Shown: positions 1 through 9,075 of the stretch, in pieces
How the letters are laid out: every line of letters starts with the position of its first letter
Numbering within the stretch: position 1 is the first letter of the stretch
Source: JAJFJD01 sp965228975
Lineage (GTDB): Bacteria; Pseudomonadota; Alphaproteobacteria; UBA8366
Length of the DNA: 64,000 nucleotides
Reading direction: 5' to 3'
NCBI GenBank assembly: GCA_965228975.1
Contig: OZ245851.1
Location: 4,464,001-4,528,000 of the forward strand
Program-made: the position numbers and the translations under genes
The notes under the pieces: model-generated
The model's database searches: none
What the model was told of the DNA's origin: nothing
What the model saw: only the letters and a program-made list of their open reading frames with translations

Positions 1-1
1 T

Positions 2-976
2 TGTCTTTCCGGCCATACGGACGTGGTGCCGGTGGACGGCCAGGCGTGGGACAGCGATCCCTTCGAAGCGCTGGTCAAGGACGGCAAGGTGTTCGGCCGC
101 GGCACGTCGGACATGAAGAGCTTCATCGCCATCGCGCTGGCTTTCGTGCCGCAGTTGCTCGACCGCGGGCTCAAGACGCCGGTCCATTTCGCCTTCTCCT
201 ACGACGAGGAGGTCGGCCACCTCGGCGCCAAGCGTTTGGTCGAGGTAATGCGGGAAATGCCGGTCAAGCCGGCCATGTGCATCGTCGGCGAACCGACGAG
301 CCTGGGTGTCATTATCGGCCACAAGGGCAAGAAGAAGGTGCGTGTGCATGTGCACGGCCACGAGGCGCATTCGAGCCTGACGCATGAAGGCGTCAACGCG
401 ATCGAATATGCCGCACGCCTGATCGCTTTTATGCAAGGCTTGTCCCGAAAATGGCAGAAGGAAGGCCCGTTCGACGAAGACTGCGACGTGCCCTTCACGA
501 CCATGCAGGTCGGCCTGATCAGCGGCGGGACCGCGCCCAACATCGTGCCGAAGAGTTGCAGCTTCAACATGGAGATCAGGCATCTGCCGGCGGTCGACCC
601 GGAGGTCCTGTTCGACGAGATCCGGCGGCACGCTCGCGAGGTGATCGAACCCGAGATGCAGGCGGTCGCCCCGGACGCTCATTTCGAGTTCGAGGAAACG
701 CCGCCGAATCTGGCGCTCGACACCGACCCGGACGAGCCCGTCGTCGCCTTCGTCAAACGTCTCGCCGGACAGAACAAGCACGGCAAGGTCGGTTTCGGGA
801 CCGAGGCCGGGCTGTTCCAAAAACGCGTCGGCATCCCCACGGTGGTCTGCGGACCCGGCGACATCGCCCAGGCGCACAAGCCGAATGAATTCATCACACT
901 TGAGCAAGTCCGCAAGGGAGAGGAGTTCATGGCCCGGCTGGCGGATTACGTCTGCACCGAAGAACTCGGCGGCTAG
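2..976 (+). CDS. argE: Acetylornithine deacetylase (M20 family), 5'-truncated by window edge
   Basis: Hydrolyses N-acetylornithine to ornithine and acetate in arginine biosynthesis; a cytosolic M20 zinc peptidase. The frame is open to the left edge, so the N-terminus (about 60-70 residues in ArgE) lies outside the window. The visible part begins inside the first metal-binding motif (LSGHTDVVP) and continues with GRGTSDMKS (bridging Asp), YDEEVG (catalytic Glu pair), GEPTS, GHEAHSS and the C-terminal GTEAGLFQ segment. An ATG at 23 lies within the conserved motif and is not the start. It ends with TAG 92 bp before the photolyase gene. Other M20 amidohydrolases are possible, but the motif spelling fits the ArgE subgroup well. 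argG lies 57 kb away, so this is not an arg operon. Confidence 0.88.
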   Translation, partial: CLSGHTDVVPVDGQAWDSDPFEALVKDGKVFGRGTSDMKSFIAIALAFVPQLLDRGLKTPVHFAFSYDEEVGHLGAKRLVEVMREMPVKPAMCIVGEPTSLGVIIGHKGKKKVRVHVHGHEAHSSLTHEGVNAIEYAARLIAFMQGLSRKWQKEGPFDEDCDVPFTTMQVGLISGGTAPNIVPKSCSFNMEIRHLPAVDPEVLFDEIRRHAREVIEPEMQAVAPDAHFEFEETPPNLALDTDPDEPVVAFVKRLAGQNKHGKVGFGTEAGLFQKRVGIPTVVCGPGDIAQAHKPNEFITLEQVRKGEEFMARLADYVCTEELGG

Positions 977-1067
977 GCCACGGCCCGGTCCGCACTTCGG
1001 TTGATCTCCCGGCCCTTCCGGACCGTAAACACCAACGGTGGGTCCGTTCGCGAGAAAGGGTGCGAGA

Positions 1068-2636
1068 ATGGCAAGCGCGCGTACAGAAAAGGTCCGGCAT
1101 CTGGTCCTTGTCCTGGGCGACCAGCTCGACGCGGAGTCGTCGGCCCTGGACGGATTCGACCCGGCGCGCGACACCATCCTCATGATGGAAGTCGGGGAAG
1201 AAGCCACCTACGTCCCGCAGCACAAGATCCGGCTCGTCTTGTTCTTTTCGGCGATGCGCCATTTCCGGCGGACGCTGGAGGAACAGGGCTGCACCGTCCA
1301 CTATGCGGCCCTCGATGACGCGGACAATCCCGGTTCTTTCGGGGGCGAGATCGCGCGCTGGGTTCGTAAGACACGGCCGGAAAAAATCATCGTCTGCAAG
1401 CCCGGCGATTTCCGCGTCGAAACCGCCCTTGCGAAAGCCGCAGCTGCGGCCTCCTGCGATCTCGAGATTCGGGCCGACCGCCATTTCATATGCGCGTTGG
1501 ACGATTTCGAGGCGCACGCGGCGGACCGCAAGACATTGCGGCTCGAAACCTTCTATCGGGAAATGCGGCGGCGGCACGAGGTGTTGATGGAGGACGGCAA
1601 GCCGGTCGGCGGCGCATGGAACTTCGACAAGGACAACCGGGCAAAATTCGGCAGGGACGGCCCGCCGCACATAAAAGCGCCGCGCGCCTTTCGGCCGGAC
1701 GACATCACCCGAGAAGTGATCGCGATGGTCGAGCGGCGTTTTCCCGACAGTCCCGGCCGCCTCGACGGGTTCGACTATCCCGTCACACGCGACCAAGCCC
1801 GGGCGGCCCTGCGGGACTTCATCGACCACCGGCTTTGCAACTTCGGCACTTATCAGGACGCAATGGTCGCCGGCGAACCCTATCTCTATCACTCGCGGCT
1901 GTCCTGCGTGCTCAACCTCCATCTGCTCGACCCGCGCGAGGCAATCGACGCTGCCGTCACCGCGTATCATGCGGGCGACGCGCCGATCAACGCGGTCGAA
2001 GGATTCGTGCGGCAGATCCTCGGCTGGCGGGAGTTCATCCGCGGCATCTACTGGCTGAAGATGCCGAATTACGCCGACCTGAACGCGCTCGACGCGGAGC
2101 TGCCGATGCCTGCGTTCTTTTGGACCGGCGAGACCGACATGAACTGCGTGCGGCAATCCGTCGGGCAATTGATCGATCACGCCTATGCCCATCACATCCA
2201 ACGCCTGATGGTCCTCGGCCTGTTCGCCATGCTGCTGGGCGTGCGGCCCTATGACGTGCACCGTTGGCATATGTCGATGTATGCCGACGCGGTGGATTGG
2301 GTGTCGCTGCCGAACGTGCTGGGCATGAGCCAGTACGGCGACGGCGGCATCGTCGGCAGCAAACCCTATTGCGCGTCGGGGAACTACATCGACAAGATGA
2401 GCGACTACTGCGCCGACTGCCGCTTCAACCCGAAACAGGCGACCGGCGACGAGGCCTGCCCCTTCACCACCCTGTATTGGGATTTTCTGTCGCGGAACTT
2501 CCAACGGATCGAAGGCAACCACCGCATGGGGTTCCAATTGAAGAATCTGGATCGCAAGGATGCGCGTGAGCGCCACGCGATCCAGGACCGGGCGGCAACG
2601 CTAAAGACACGGATGACCGAAGAAACCTATCTGTAG
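1068..2636 (+). CDS. phrB: Iron-sulfur bacterial cryptochrome/photolyase (FeS-BCP, PhrB-like (6-4) photolyase)
   Basis: A light-driven repair enzyme of the FeS-BCP/CryPro class, which repairs (6-4) photoproducts using FAD and a lumazine-type antenna. The 522-residue protein opens with the antenna-domain motif HLVLVLGDQLD. Four cysteines at about residues 360, 448, 451 and 464 have the 88-3-13 spacing of the 4Fe-4S ligands of Agrobacterium PhrB (350/438/441/454, from memory). The FAD-domain stretch YAHHIQRLMVLG is present. I chose the ATG at 1068 rather than 1038 because GAGAAAGGG lies just upstream and the antenna domain starts directly after it. It is a stand-alone gene, with a convergent MmgE/PrpD gene 14 bp downstream. 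Confidence 0.93.
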   Translation: MASARTEKVRHLVLVLGDQLDAESSALDGFDPARDTILMMEVGEEATYVPQHKIRLVLFFSAMRHFRRTLEEQGCTVHYAALDDADNPGSFGGEIARWVRKTRPEKIIVCKPGDFRVETALAKAAAAASCDLEIRADRHFICALDDFEAHAADRKTLRLETFYREMRRRHEVLMEDGKPVGGAWNFDKDNRAKFGRDGPPHIKAPRAFRPDDITREVIAMVERRFPDSPGRLDGFDYPVTRDQARAALRDFIDHRLCNFGTYQDAMVAGEPYLYHSRLSCVLNLHLLDPREAIDAAVTAYHAGDAPINAVEGFVRQILGWREFIRGIYWLKMPNYADLNALDAELPMPAFFWTGETDMNCVRQSVGQLIDHAYAHHIQRLMVLGLFAMLLGVRPYDVHRWHMSMYADAVDWVSLPNVLGMSQYGDGGIVGSKPYCASGNYIDKMSDYCADCRFNPKQATGDEACPFTTLYWDFLSRNFQRIEGNHRMGFQLKNLDRKDARERHAIQDRAATLKTRMTEETYL

Positions 2637-2650
2637 GCTGCGCGGCGCGG

Positions 2651-4093
2651 TTAACCGTCGGTGCCCGTCATGACCTGCACCAGCGCCGAAATATCCGGCA
2701 TGGTTTCGAGCGCGGCGACCCCGGCGATCAACCGGTCCGCCGTGTCCGCCGGCATCGCCTCGGCGGCATAGGCCGCACAATCCGCGGCCTTGGCGGCGAA
2801 TTCAGGTGTCGTCATCACGTTTTTCGGATGACCCTTCGGATAATCGACCCTCATTGCCGCCGTCTTGCCGTCTTGGAATTCGACCATCACCTTGGCCGGT
2901 GTGATGAATCGGCTCCAGTCCCGGTCGATCTCGTCATCGACATATGTCGACACTCGCGATGTAAGGTCGAGCACGTCCTCGCGTTGCAGGCCTTCGTCGG
3001 AGAAATGGCGCAGGCTCAGTTCTCCGTCGGTCCAGGCGGCCGCCGCGGCGTAGGGGATGCTGAACTGTGCCTCAACGATCGTGCGCGGCGCCAATCGGAC
3101 ATGCTCGGGTACGCAGACCATCTGGTAACCGGGCCCGGTCACGCCGACGCGGATCGACTTGACGTCGCGCGCGGGCCGGCCCGTCTCCGCGCGCAATAGC
3201 AGAACCGCATTGGCCGTCGTGTGCACCGCGCGGCAGCAGGGATAGGGCTTGTAGCTCAGGTTCAGGAGTTCGAACCGGTGGCCCAGACCTTCACGCACCG
3301 CGGCGGGATCGACCTCGTTCCGCAGATAGACCCGGAAGAACCCATCGAGTCCCTCGAACACATTCTGCGCGCCCCGGATACCGCGCTTGGCGAGCTGCAC
3401 CGCGACCACCGCCGCCTGGGCGGCGAGCCCCGGTTGCAACCGCTTCATGAGCGACGCATCGCGCGTCACCTGATGATTGCCCGCCACCGAGCTGTAGACG
3501 ATGCCGAACGCATTCACCAATTCTTCGGCGGTCAGGCCGAGCGCCCGGCCCGCCGCCGCCGTCGCGCCGAAATAGCCGAGCAAGGAGGTGTAGATGAAGC
3601 CGCTGTCGATGATGTCCAGCTTGCACGCCACGCCGAGACGGCATGTGGTTTCGATGCCGGCGGCGACCGCCGCGATCAGGTCCGCGCCCGACAGGGTGCC
3701 GCGCAGCTGCCCGGCCGCGATCGCCGCGGCAACCGCCGAAACGCCCGCATGCAGCACGGCGGCGTCATGGGTGTCGTCATAGTCGCGGGCATGGGACATG
3801 CCGCCGTTGACCCAGGCGGCGTGATGCGCCGGGAACTTTCCGCCGAAGACGAACATATCGGCCTGCGCCGCCCCGCCCCACTCCCGCACGAGGCCCGACA
3901 CTTCCGCGATCGCCGGCGCGGACGAGCCCGCCAGCGCGCAGGACAGCGTATCGAGGATGTTGGTCTTGACCGCCTCGACCACCGAAGGGTCGAGGCGCGC
4001 CGTGTCGATCGTCGCGGAGAATTGCGCCAGATCGACCACCAGGTCGCGGGGTCCCACATGCAGGGTTTCGGCTGTCGCGGCATCCGGCGTCAT
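2651..4093 (-). CDS. MmgE/PrpD family protein, copy 1
   Basis: Member of the MmgE/PrpD fold family, which includes 2-methylcitrate dehydratase, cis-aconitate decarboxylase and iminodisuccinate epimerase; substrates of most members are unknown. The protein has 480 residues, normal for the family. The helical N-terminal domain carries the signature around SHARDYDDTHDAAVLHAG, and the C-terminal lid domain includes the SYKPYPCCRAVH stretch. The ATG at 4093 has a GGGAG Shine-Dalgarno 7 nt upstream; an in-frame start at 4258 would add an unconserved low-complexity tail. The region 4094-4275 is a divergent promoter region shared with the nitrilase-family gene, which hints at a shared substrate (inference). 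The His-Pro-Ser that usually follows the DYDD motif is replaced here by HAGVSAV. Confidence 0.85.
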   Translation of the reverse strand: MTPDAATAETLHVGPRDLVVDLAQFSATIDTARLDPSVVEAVKTNILDTLSCALAGSSAPAIAEVSGLVREWGGAAQADMFVFGGKFPAHHAAWVNGGMSHARDYDDTHDAAVLHAGVSAVAAAIAAGQLRGTLSGADLIAAVAAGIETTCRLGVACKLDIIDSGFIYTSLLGYFGATAAAGRALGLTAEELVNAFGIVYSSVAGNHQVTRDASLMKRLQPGLAAQAAVVAVQLAKRGIRGAQNVFEGLDGFFRVYLRNEVDPAAVREGLGHRFELLNLSYKPYPCCRAVHTTANAVLLLRAETGRPARDVKSIRVGVTGPGYQMVCVPEHVRLAPRTIVEAQFSIPYAAAAAWTDGELSLRHFSDEGLQREDVLDLTSRVSTYVDDEIDRDWSRFITPAKVMVEFQDGKTAAMRVDYPKGHPKNVMTTPEFAAKAADCAAYAAEAMPADTADRLIAGVAALETMPDISALVQVMTGTDG

Positions 4094-4275
4094 ATTGTTC
4101 TCCCGATAGTGTCGGCGCGGCCGAGCGTGCCCATTCGACTGACCGGGCAACCGGCCAGTCTGAAAAATTATTGTAGCATGGAAGCCCACATCGATACGCA
4201 TATTGGCGCGGTGCGCCGGCATTGATCTATCATCCGGGCCGGCGACGCGAATTTTCAATGAGTCCGAGGGAGAGC

Positions 4276-5151
4276 ATGGGACGTGAATTGACAGTGGCCT
4301 TGGCGCAGACCGGACCCGTACCGAGCGACGATCCCAGTGACGGCGTGACCGAGGCCTGCGGCTTGATCGAACAGGCCGCCGACGCCAACGCCGACCTGAT
4401 CTGTTTCGGCGAACTGTTCCTGGCGCCCTTCTTCCCCAACCGGCTGGAAGAGGATTTCGACCGCTATTTCCTGCACCTGCCGGATTCCCGGATCAGCCCG
4501 ATCTTCGAGACTGCGAAGGCGCGCCGTCTCGCCATGATTTTCCCGTTCGCGGAGAAGACCCAGAGCAGCTACTACAACGCCGCCCTGGTGGTCGATACCG
4601 ACGGCCGGACGGTCGGCACCTATCGCAAGACCCATATTCCCGCCTATTTCCCGACGGAATTGCAGGGCGGTACCGGCAGCTACGAAAAATTCTATTTCAA
4701 GCCCGGCGGCGACTTGCCGGTGTTCGACCTGTGCGGCGCACGCATCGGCATACAGATTTGCAATGACCGGCTATATCCCGAACCGAGCCGTGTGCTGGCC
4801 CAGCGCGGGGCCGAGATTCTGTTCATGCCGATCTGCTATTCGACCTATGGCGACACCGAACACCGCCAATCGCTTTGGGATTTGCCGCTGCGGACGCGCG
4901 CCTTCGAGAACGGCGCCTATGTGGTGGCGGTCAACCGGGTCGGCGACGAAGGCCCGCGCCACCATATCGGCCGCAGCATGGTGGTCAGCCCGCGCGGGGC
5001 TATTCTTGCCGAGGCGAGCGACACCGATGTCGAGTTATTGCTCCACACGTTCGATATCGATGCGGCGGCGGCGGCACGCAAGAAATTCCCGTGGTGGCGC
5101 GACCGCCGGCCCGATCTGTACGACGACCTGGTGGCTGGCGAGCAGGATTAG
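4276..5151 (+). CDS. Nitrilase-superfamily amidohydrolase (carbon-nitrogen hydrolase)
   Basis: Likely cytosolic amidase of the carbon-nitrogen hydrolase superfamily, cleaving a non-peptide C-N bond by Cys chemistry. The 291-residue protein shows all three catalytic positions: Glu in CFGELFLAPFFP, Lys in YRKTHIP and Cys in IGIQICNDRLYPE, followed by the MPICYST and RAFENGAYVVAVNRVG segments typical of the N-carbamoylputrescine/beta-ureidopropionase-like branch. The ATG at 4276 is preceded by GAGGGAGAG; the ATGs at 4222 and 4258 lack this. It is divergent from the MmgE/PrpD gene. N-carbamoyl-amine hydrolase is the most likely activity, but the substrate cannot be fixed from sequence. Confidence 0.85.
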   Translation: MGRELTVALAQTGPVPSDDPSDGVTEACGLIEQAADANADLICFGELFLAPFFPNRLEEDFDRYFLHLPDSRISPIFETAKARRLAMIFPFAEKTQSSYYNAALVVDTDGRTVGTYRKTHIPAYFPTELQGGTGSYEKFYFKPGGDLPVFDLCGARIGIQICNDRLYPEPSRVLAQRGAEILFMPICYSTYGDTEHRQSLWDLPLRTRAFENGAYVVAVNRVGDEGPRHHIGRSMVVSPRGAILAEASDTDVELLLHTFDIDAAAAARKKFPWWRDRRPDLYDDLVAGEQD

Positions 5152-5163
5152 CCGCGCATCGCG

Positions 5164-5619
5164 CTATGCAGCCGTCTCCAGCGCCGCACCGTTCAAATGG
5201 ATGCCCGCCGGTTCGACGGAGAGGGTTTCCAGCGAATGCAGGATATAGGCCGGCTTGTCGGGCGCGGTCTCGCCCAGCAGTGCCCACAACGTTTCGGACG
5301 CCAAATATCCGCTGACCAGCTCCGCCAGACACGCGGGGTTGTCCAGAAGCGTGCGTACCCCGGGATAGCCCAATGCCACGACGCAGGGAATTTCCAGCCC
5401 GCCGTGCTGGGCGTCGTCGCGCTTGCAGTCGTCGACGAACGCGGCGATCCGGTCGCCGGCACAGCCAACGAAATCCTCGGCCGAGACGACGATCTCGTAC
5501 CGACGGACCGCAAGTCCGCCGGTGTAATGGCCGAACAACCCGAAATTCATTGGCGAAACGGCAATAGTCTCCGGCGTCTGCGGTTTTCCGCCGATTCGAA
5601 TATCGACGCCTGGTGTCAT
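5164..5619 (-). CDS. Conserved-looking protein of unknown function (151 aa)
   Basis: I do not recognise this family. The product is an acidic, soluble protein of 151 residues with no signal peptide or membrane helix. Visible features are an N-terminal IRIGGKPQTPETIAV stretch, a Gly-rich NFGLFGHYTGG turn and three cysteines that form no obvious metal motif. The ATG at 5619 is preceded by GGGAGA about 7 nt upstream, and codon use matches the neighbours, so translation is credible. It lies 84 bp downstream of the WD40 lipoprotein gene on the same strand, so co-transcription is possible, and it is convergent with the amidohydrolase gene, 12 bp away. Confidence 0.6.
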   Translation of the reverse strand: MTPGVDIRIGGKPQTPETIAVSPMNFGLFGHYTGGLAVRRYEIVVSAEDFVGCAGDRIAAFVDDCKRDDAQHGGLEIPCVVALGYPGVRTLLDNPACLAELVSGYLASETLWALLGETAPDKPAYILHSLETLSVEPAGIHLNGAALETAA

Positions 5620-5703
5620 CCGATGTCTCCCATGCGAACCCCAGCTGATCTGGTGTCCCTGTCTCTCGGACCGCGCCGGAGCCGTCGGTCGCGCAGCCGT
5701 TGG

Positions 5704-7401
5704 TTACCGTTTCGCGGATCGGGCGGCGACGTTCAGGATATCGATCTTGCCGTTCTTCAGCCCGACAGCCAGGAAGCGCCCATCCGGACTCCAGGCCAAA
5801 GCTTTGACGCCGCTGGGCGGCCAACCGGCACTGTCCATGGGCCTCAAGCCGGCGGCGGTCCAAAGACGCACCGTGTCTCTCGAGTACTTATGGCCGGTGA
5901 AGGTCGACCCGCTGGCGAGGATTTTTCCGTTCGGACTCCACGCAACCGCGTCGACCGTGTTGGTATGCGCCGTCGAGTTGCGCAAGATTTTGCGCGTGGT
6001 GGCGTCCCACATGAATACGGATTTCGACGATCCGACAACGAGAAAGCGCCCATCCGGACTCCAGGCTACTCTGGTGGCCGAAACGGGGAAATGGGTCAAC
6101 CGGTGCGCGAGTTTCCAGCTCGCGGCATCCCAAAGCCGCACGGTCTTGTCCGTCACTCCGCTGGCGAGAAAGCGCCCGTTCGGGCTCCATGCCATGCTCG
6201 ATATCCAACCGCTAAGTCCGGTCAGGGAGCGAATGAGTTGGCCGTCTGCGGCATTCCAGATACGGACGTTCCTGTATGTTCCGGTAGCGAGGAACCGACC
6301 GTCCGGACTCCACGCCACTTTACGGAGGGTGTCCTTTACCCCTTTCAAGCTGCGCACGAGCTTGCCGCTCGACGCGTCCAGAATATCGGCGGTCCTGCCG
6401 CCCGCCACGACGGCGATAAAGCGGCCGTCGGGACTCAATGCAACGTACGAACCGACACAGCTGGCGGAAGAACACTTCGGGCTTTGCATGCTGCGCACGG
6501 TTTTGCCGCTCGCGGTATCCCAAACGCGTACGGCCTTGTCGTCCGACCCGCTGACGAGAACGCGCCCGTCGGGGCTCCATGCCAAACTTGTGATGCTTGC
6601 ATGATGCCCGGTTAGCGTGCGCGAGGTATTTACACCCCACCGGAGCGCCGCCGTCTCGCCGGTCTTACTTAACGCCGCCGACTCCTCCGCCTGTTTCGCC
6701 GCCAATGCTGGCTCCTTGCGCCACAGGCCGACATGGCCATAGGACACAGAGTATTCCCTGACTGAATCGCCGTATTTGGATTCATACTGCAGGCATTGTC
6801 GTACCCGGCGGTCGACGTAGCGGCAGGACGCACCCCCGACGGGGGGGCAATAATACTGCTTTACCGTCGTGTAGGCCCCGTACTTCAAGCACTTGCCTTG
6901 CGTCGTCCGGACCTTCGACCGCAGTTTGTACTTAAAAAACCGGATATCCAGCAGGTCCGCACCATGCTGCGCCGCCCTCTCCGCGAGGCGTTTTTTCACG
7001 TCGGGGCAACCGGATACTCGGCAGCGTGTCTTATTCGGGGCGGTTAACGAACCAATGTAGACGTAGCCGGCCTCGCCGGCTCGGCGGTTCCAACGCTCGG
7101 CGTCTTTCGCGGAAGCTTGACGTCCCCTGGAAAGCTGGTTGGTTGCGCCACCCGGCACAAAATGATCCGCATCGACGATTTGAGCCGGTACGGATCTGGC
7201 CGGGTAAGTCCCGGCCTTGGCGTCAGGCGTAAATTTGACCGGCTTTTGTGAGAGTGTGCCGCCTCCCATACAGGCGGACAGAAGCAACGGCGCGACCAGC
7301 GCGGCCAAGGCGATCCCCGGCGCCGCAGCCCACTTACCCGCCGCCCGAGCGCCGCCGCGCGCGCGACGGGCCTCCGGCGATTCCCCCGTTTCCCGCGTCA
7401 T
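5704..7401 (-). CDS. WD40-repeat lipoprotein with a seven-bladed propeller
   Basis: Predicted envelope lipoprotein of 565 residues. An N-terminal basic stretch and hydrophobic segment end in the lipobox LSAC (Cys44). Residues about 50-250 form a linker domain with six cysteines (127, 132, 171, 185, 193, 203), suited to disulfides outside the cytoplasm. From about residue 255 to the end there are seven WD40 blades, each with a variant of AWSPDGRFLA; the first includes GHHASITSLAW and DKAVRVWD. Seven blades make a closed propeller, presumably a protein-binding platform. The start at 7401 has a strong AAGGAGG 6 nt upstream. Binding partners are unknown. The near-identical blades suggest recent internal duplication or strong selection for regularity. 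Confidence 0.85.
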   Translation of the reverse strand: MTRETGESPEARRARGGARAAGKWAAAPGIALAALVAPLLLSACMGGGTLSQKPVKFTPDAKAGTYPARSVPAQIVDADHFVPGGATNQLSRGRQASAKDAERWNRRAGEAGYVYIGSLTAPNKTRCRVSGCPDVKKRLAERAAQHGADLLDIRFFKYKLRSKVRTTQGKCLKYGAYTTVKQYYCPPVGGASCRYVDRRVRQCLQYESKYGDSVREYSVSYGHVGLWRKEPALAAKQAEESAALSKTGETAALRWGVNTSRTLTGHHASITSLAWSPDGRVLVSGSDDKAVRVWDTASGKTVRSMQSPKCSSASCVGSYVALSPDGRFIAVVAGGRTADILDASSGKLVRSLKGVKDTLRKVAWSPDGRFLATGTYRNVRIWNAADGQLIRSLTGLSGWISSMAWSPNGRFLASGVTDKTVRLWDAASWKLAHRLTHFPVSATRVAWSPDGRFLVVGSSKSVFMWDATTRKILRNSTAHTNTVDAVAWSPNGKILASGSTFTGHKYSRDTVRLWTAAGLRPMDSAGWPPSGVKALAWSPDGRFLAVGLKNGKIDILNVAARSAKR

Positions 7402-7875
7402 CTCGGTCCTCCTTCAAGGGTCACGGCGTGCGCAGCCGTTGACGGCCGAATCCGGCATACGCGGCGAATGCCGGGGAATCCAAGCAGGGCAATCATTGTA
7501 CCGAGGCGACCGGGTCGAACCAAGTTGGTCCGAGCGGCACAGGGCCGTTTCGGCACTTCGCGAAATCCGCCGGCAACGGCCGCCCCGTACCGCAATTGAT
7601 GTTTATCGGAAAAAGTGGTGGTGCATAGAGTTTGGTGCGAACCCGTCTCTGCTGAAATCCCTGTTTGGCCGGGGAGATACAGGGAAATCCCAAAATCATG
7701 GTTGCTCCAAGCGCCAAAAACGTTGGCAAATGGCCGAAATTGCCAATCTATTTGAGCATTTCCCCTATCTATGCGAACAGGGAAATTAAACACTGGAGCA
7801 GGGAATATTCTTGATAGATAGAGAGAGGCAATCTCAATCGAGTTTCAGAAAGTGACAATGTCGTGTTCTGCAGGT
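7402..7875. other. Non-coding mobile-DNA scar, left part
   Basis: No convincing gene is present. AT content is higher than in the surroundings, especially after 7600, and the sequence contains CAGGGAA repeats (separate entry). It lies between the WD40 lipoprotein start and a decayed IS6-type transposase, so it probably combines the lipoprotein's promoter region (7402-7550) with the edge of a former insertion. Confidence 0.5.
7658..7806. repeat. Cluster of CAGGGAA(A/T) repeats
   Basis: The octamer CAGGGAAA or CAGGGAAT occurs at 7680-7687, 7778-7785 and 7799-7806, with an inverted relative TCCCTG at 7658-7663. The first pair can form a short hairpin (ATCCCTGT with ACAGGGAAAT). Repeats of this type are, from memory, common beside serine-recombinase and insertion-sequence scars in alphaproteobacteria. 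A related phrase, GACGGGAAATTACCC, appears at the second scar near 53.97 kb. Confidence 0.5.
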
Positions 7876-8100
7876 TCATATCCCGGAAACGGGCCTTCGC
7901 CCCTTCCGTCTAAGGCGATCCGTCACGGTCATCTTTGGCCGACCGTGACCCTTCATCACCCGCTTCAGAAACTCAAGAGTGGGCTTGCGAACACTCCGTT
8001 TCCCGGCAAAGACGTCGAACACCGCACCTTCGTGGTCGACGGGCCGGCGAAAATCTGCTCGCGGATTTGAGCGGCTTCTGCACGCTCTGAAACCAGTCAT
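7876..8100 (-). pseudogene. Decayed IS6-type transposase fragment
   Basis: The minus-strand reading contains RPVDHEGAVFDVFAGKR, then a Lys/Arg-rich helix (LEFLKRVMKGHG) and VTDRLR. This is the central catalytic-core region of IS6-family transposases, where the family reads WRAVDDEGEVLDxLVQ and ITDKLRSY. Compare the intact copy at 52919-53614, which has RAVDDEGEVLDFLVQRR and TTDKLRSY in the same order. Both the N-terminal HTH and the C-terminal Glu region are missing, and the frame breaks on both sides, so this is a relic of roughly 65 recognisable codons. The exact ends are uncertain. Confidence 0.7.
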
Positions 8101-8205
8101 CGATCCATCGGCCTGCGTCCAACGATTTAGGCTGGAATAGCGAAGGGCGTTGTCTCGACAGCATCATATGACATCGACCGCTTCAACTATTCGCGCGGAT
8201 GGCCG

Positions 8206-9075
8206 CTATTGGTGCATTCGTTCGCGGTGCAAAATGTATAAACCGCTGCAAATAACCGGCACGGAACCGGCGATAATCCAGATATCCGGAAGGTCGGCAA
8301 AAAGCAGGAACCCAAACAAAGCCGCCCAAGGAAGCGCGGAATATTTGAATGGGGCCACAACCGAGGCTTCGCCGTGGCGGAAAGCTTCGATCAAGACGAA
8401 ATGCGCCGCACCCTGCAGGCAACCGGCCGTCGCCAGAACAGGAAGATCGCCATAGGCAAGCGGCGCGCGATCAAACGCCAAACTCGCCATCCCGGCGAGC
8501 AACACGGCCAGGGTGGAAAAGCTCAAAATGGCGATGGATGACTCGCCGGTGCTGATCCGCCGCGTGACAAGATCCCGCAACGCACCGCTGCACGCCGCCA
8601 ATACCGGCAACAACGCGGCGGCCCGGAAAATATCGGGATCCGGCCGGACCATGATCAAGATGCCGATGAAGCCGATGACGACGGCCGACCAGCGCCGCCA
8701 GCCGACGTGTTCTCCCAGCATCGGCCCGGCCAGCGCCGTGATGATGAGGGGTCCGGAAAACGACAGCGCCGTCACATCGGCCAACGGCAACAACGCCAGA
8801 CTGGTCACCATCAAAAACTGTGTCGTCACCAGCAAGCCCGCCCGCAACGATTGCCCCGGATAGTTATTGATTCGAAGGGAGCCCAGGCCACCGCTACGCC
8901 AGGCGATTAGAGCGATAGGAATGAAAACAAACGCTGCGCGAAGCGCAATCAGTTGGCCCGGCGGATAGTCGCTCGTCAGTGTCTTAAGAAGGGCGTTGTT
9001 CAGAGTGAGCAAGGCCATGCCGGCAATCATGCACACGATGCCGCGAACAGATGCAGAAAGCGGCGTTCCCGCCAT
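8206..9075 (-). CDS. EamA/DMT-superfamily transporter, copy 1
   Basis: Inner-membrane exporter of the drug/metabolite transporter superfamily, with ten predicted helices in two EamA repeats over 289 residues. Diagnostic stretches are the glycine-rich VIGFIGILIMVRP helix and the C-terminal repeat with APFKYSALPWAALFGFLLF. The ATG at 9075 is chosen; a TTG at 9081 is the alternative, and neither has a strong Shine-Dalgarno. It is a paralogue of the gene at 47869-48750, sharing the VAPFKY(S/T) segment and the FIGILIM helix. Such proteins export metabolites or amino acids; the substrate is unknown. Confidence 0.87.
   Translation of the reverse strand: MAGTPLSASVRGIVCMIAGMALLTLNNALLKTLTSDYPPGQLIALRAAFVFIPIALIAWRSGGLGSLRINNYPGQSLRAGLLVTTQFLMVTSLALLPLADVTALSFSGPLIITALAGPMLGEHVGWRRWSAVVIGFIGILIMVRPDPDIFRAAALLPVLAACSGALRDLVTRRISTGESSIAILSFSTLAVLLAGMASLAFDRAPLAYGDLPVLATAGCLQGAAHFVLIEAFRHGEASVVAPFKYSALPWAALFGFLLFADLPDIWIIAGSVPVICSGLYILHRERMHQ

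Noticed and set aside
927..2576. 549-codon open frame on the minus strand
   Set aside because: It lies antisense to the photolyase gene, which has all family motifs; the frame is open only because of the GC-rich codon bias. Its protein has no recognisable motif.
3221..4225. 334-codon plus-strand frame
   Set aside because: Antisense shadow of MmgE/PrpD copy 1; very Arg-rich, with no motif.
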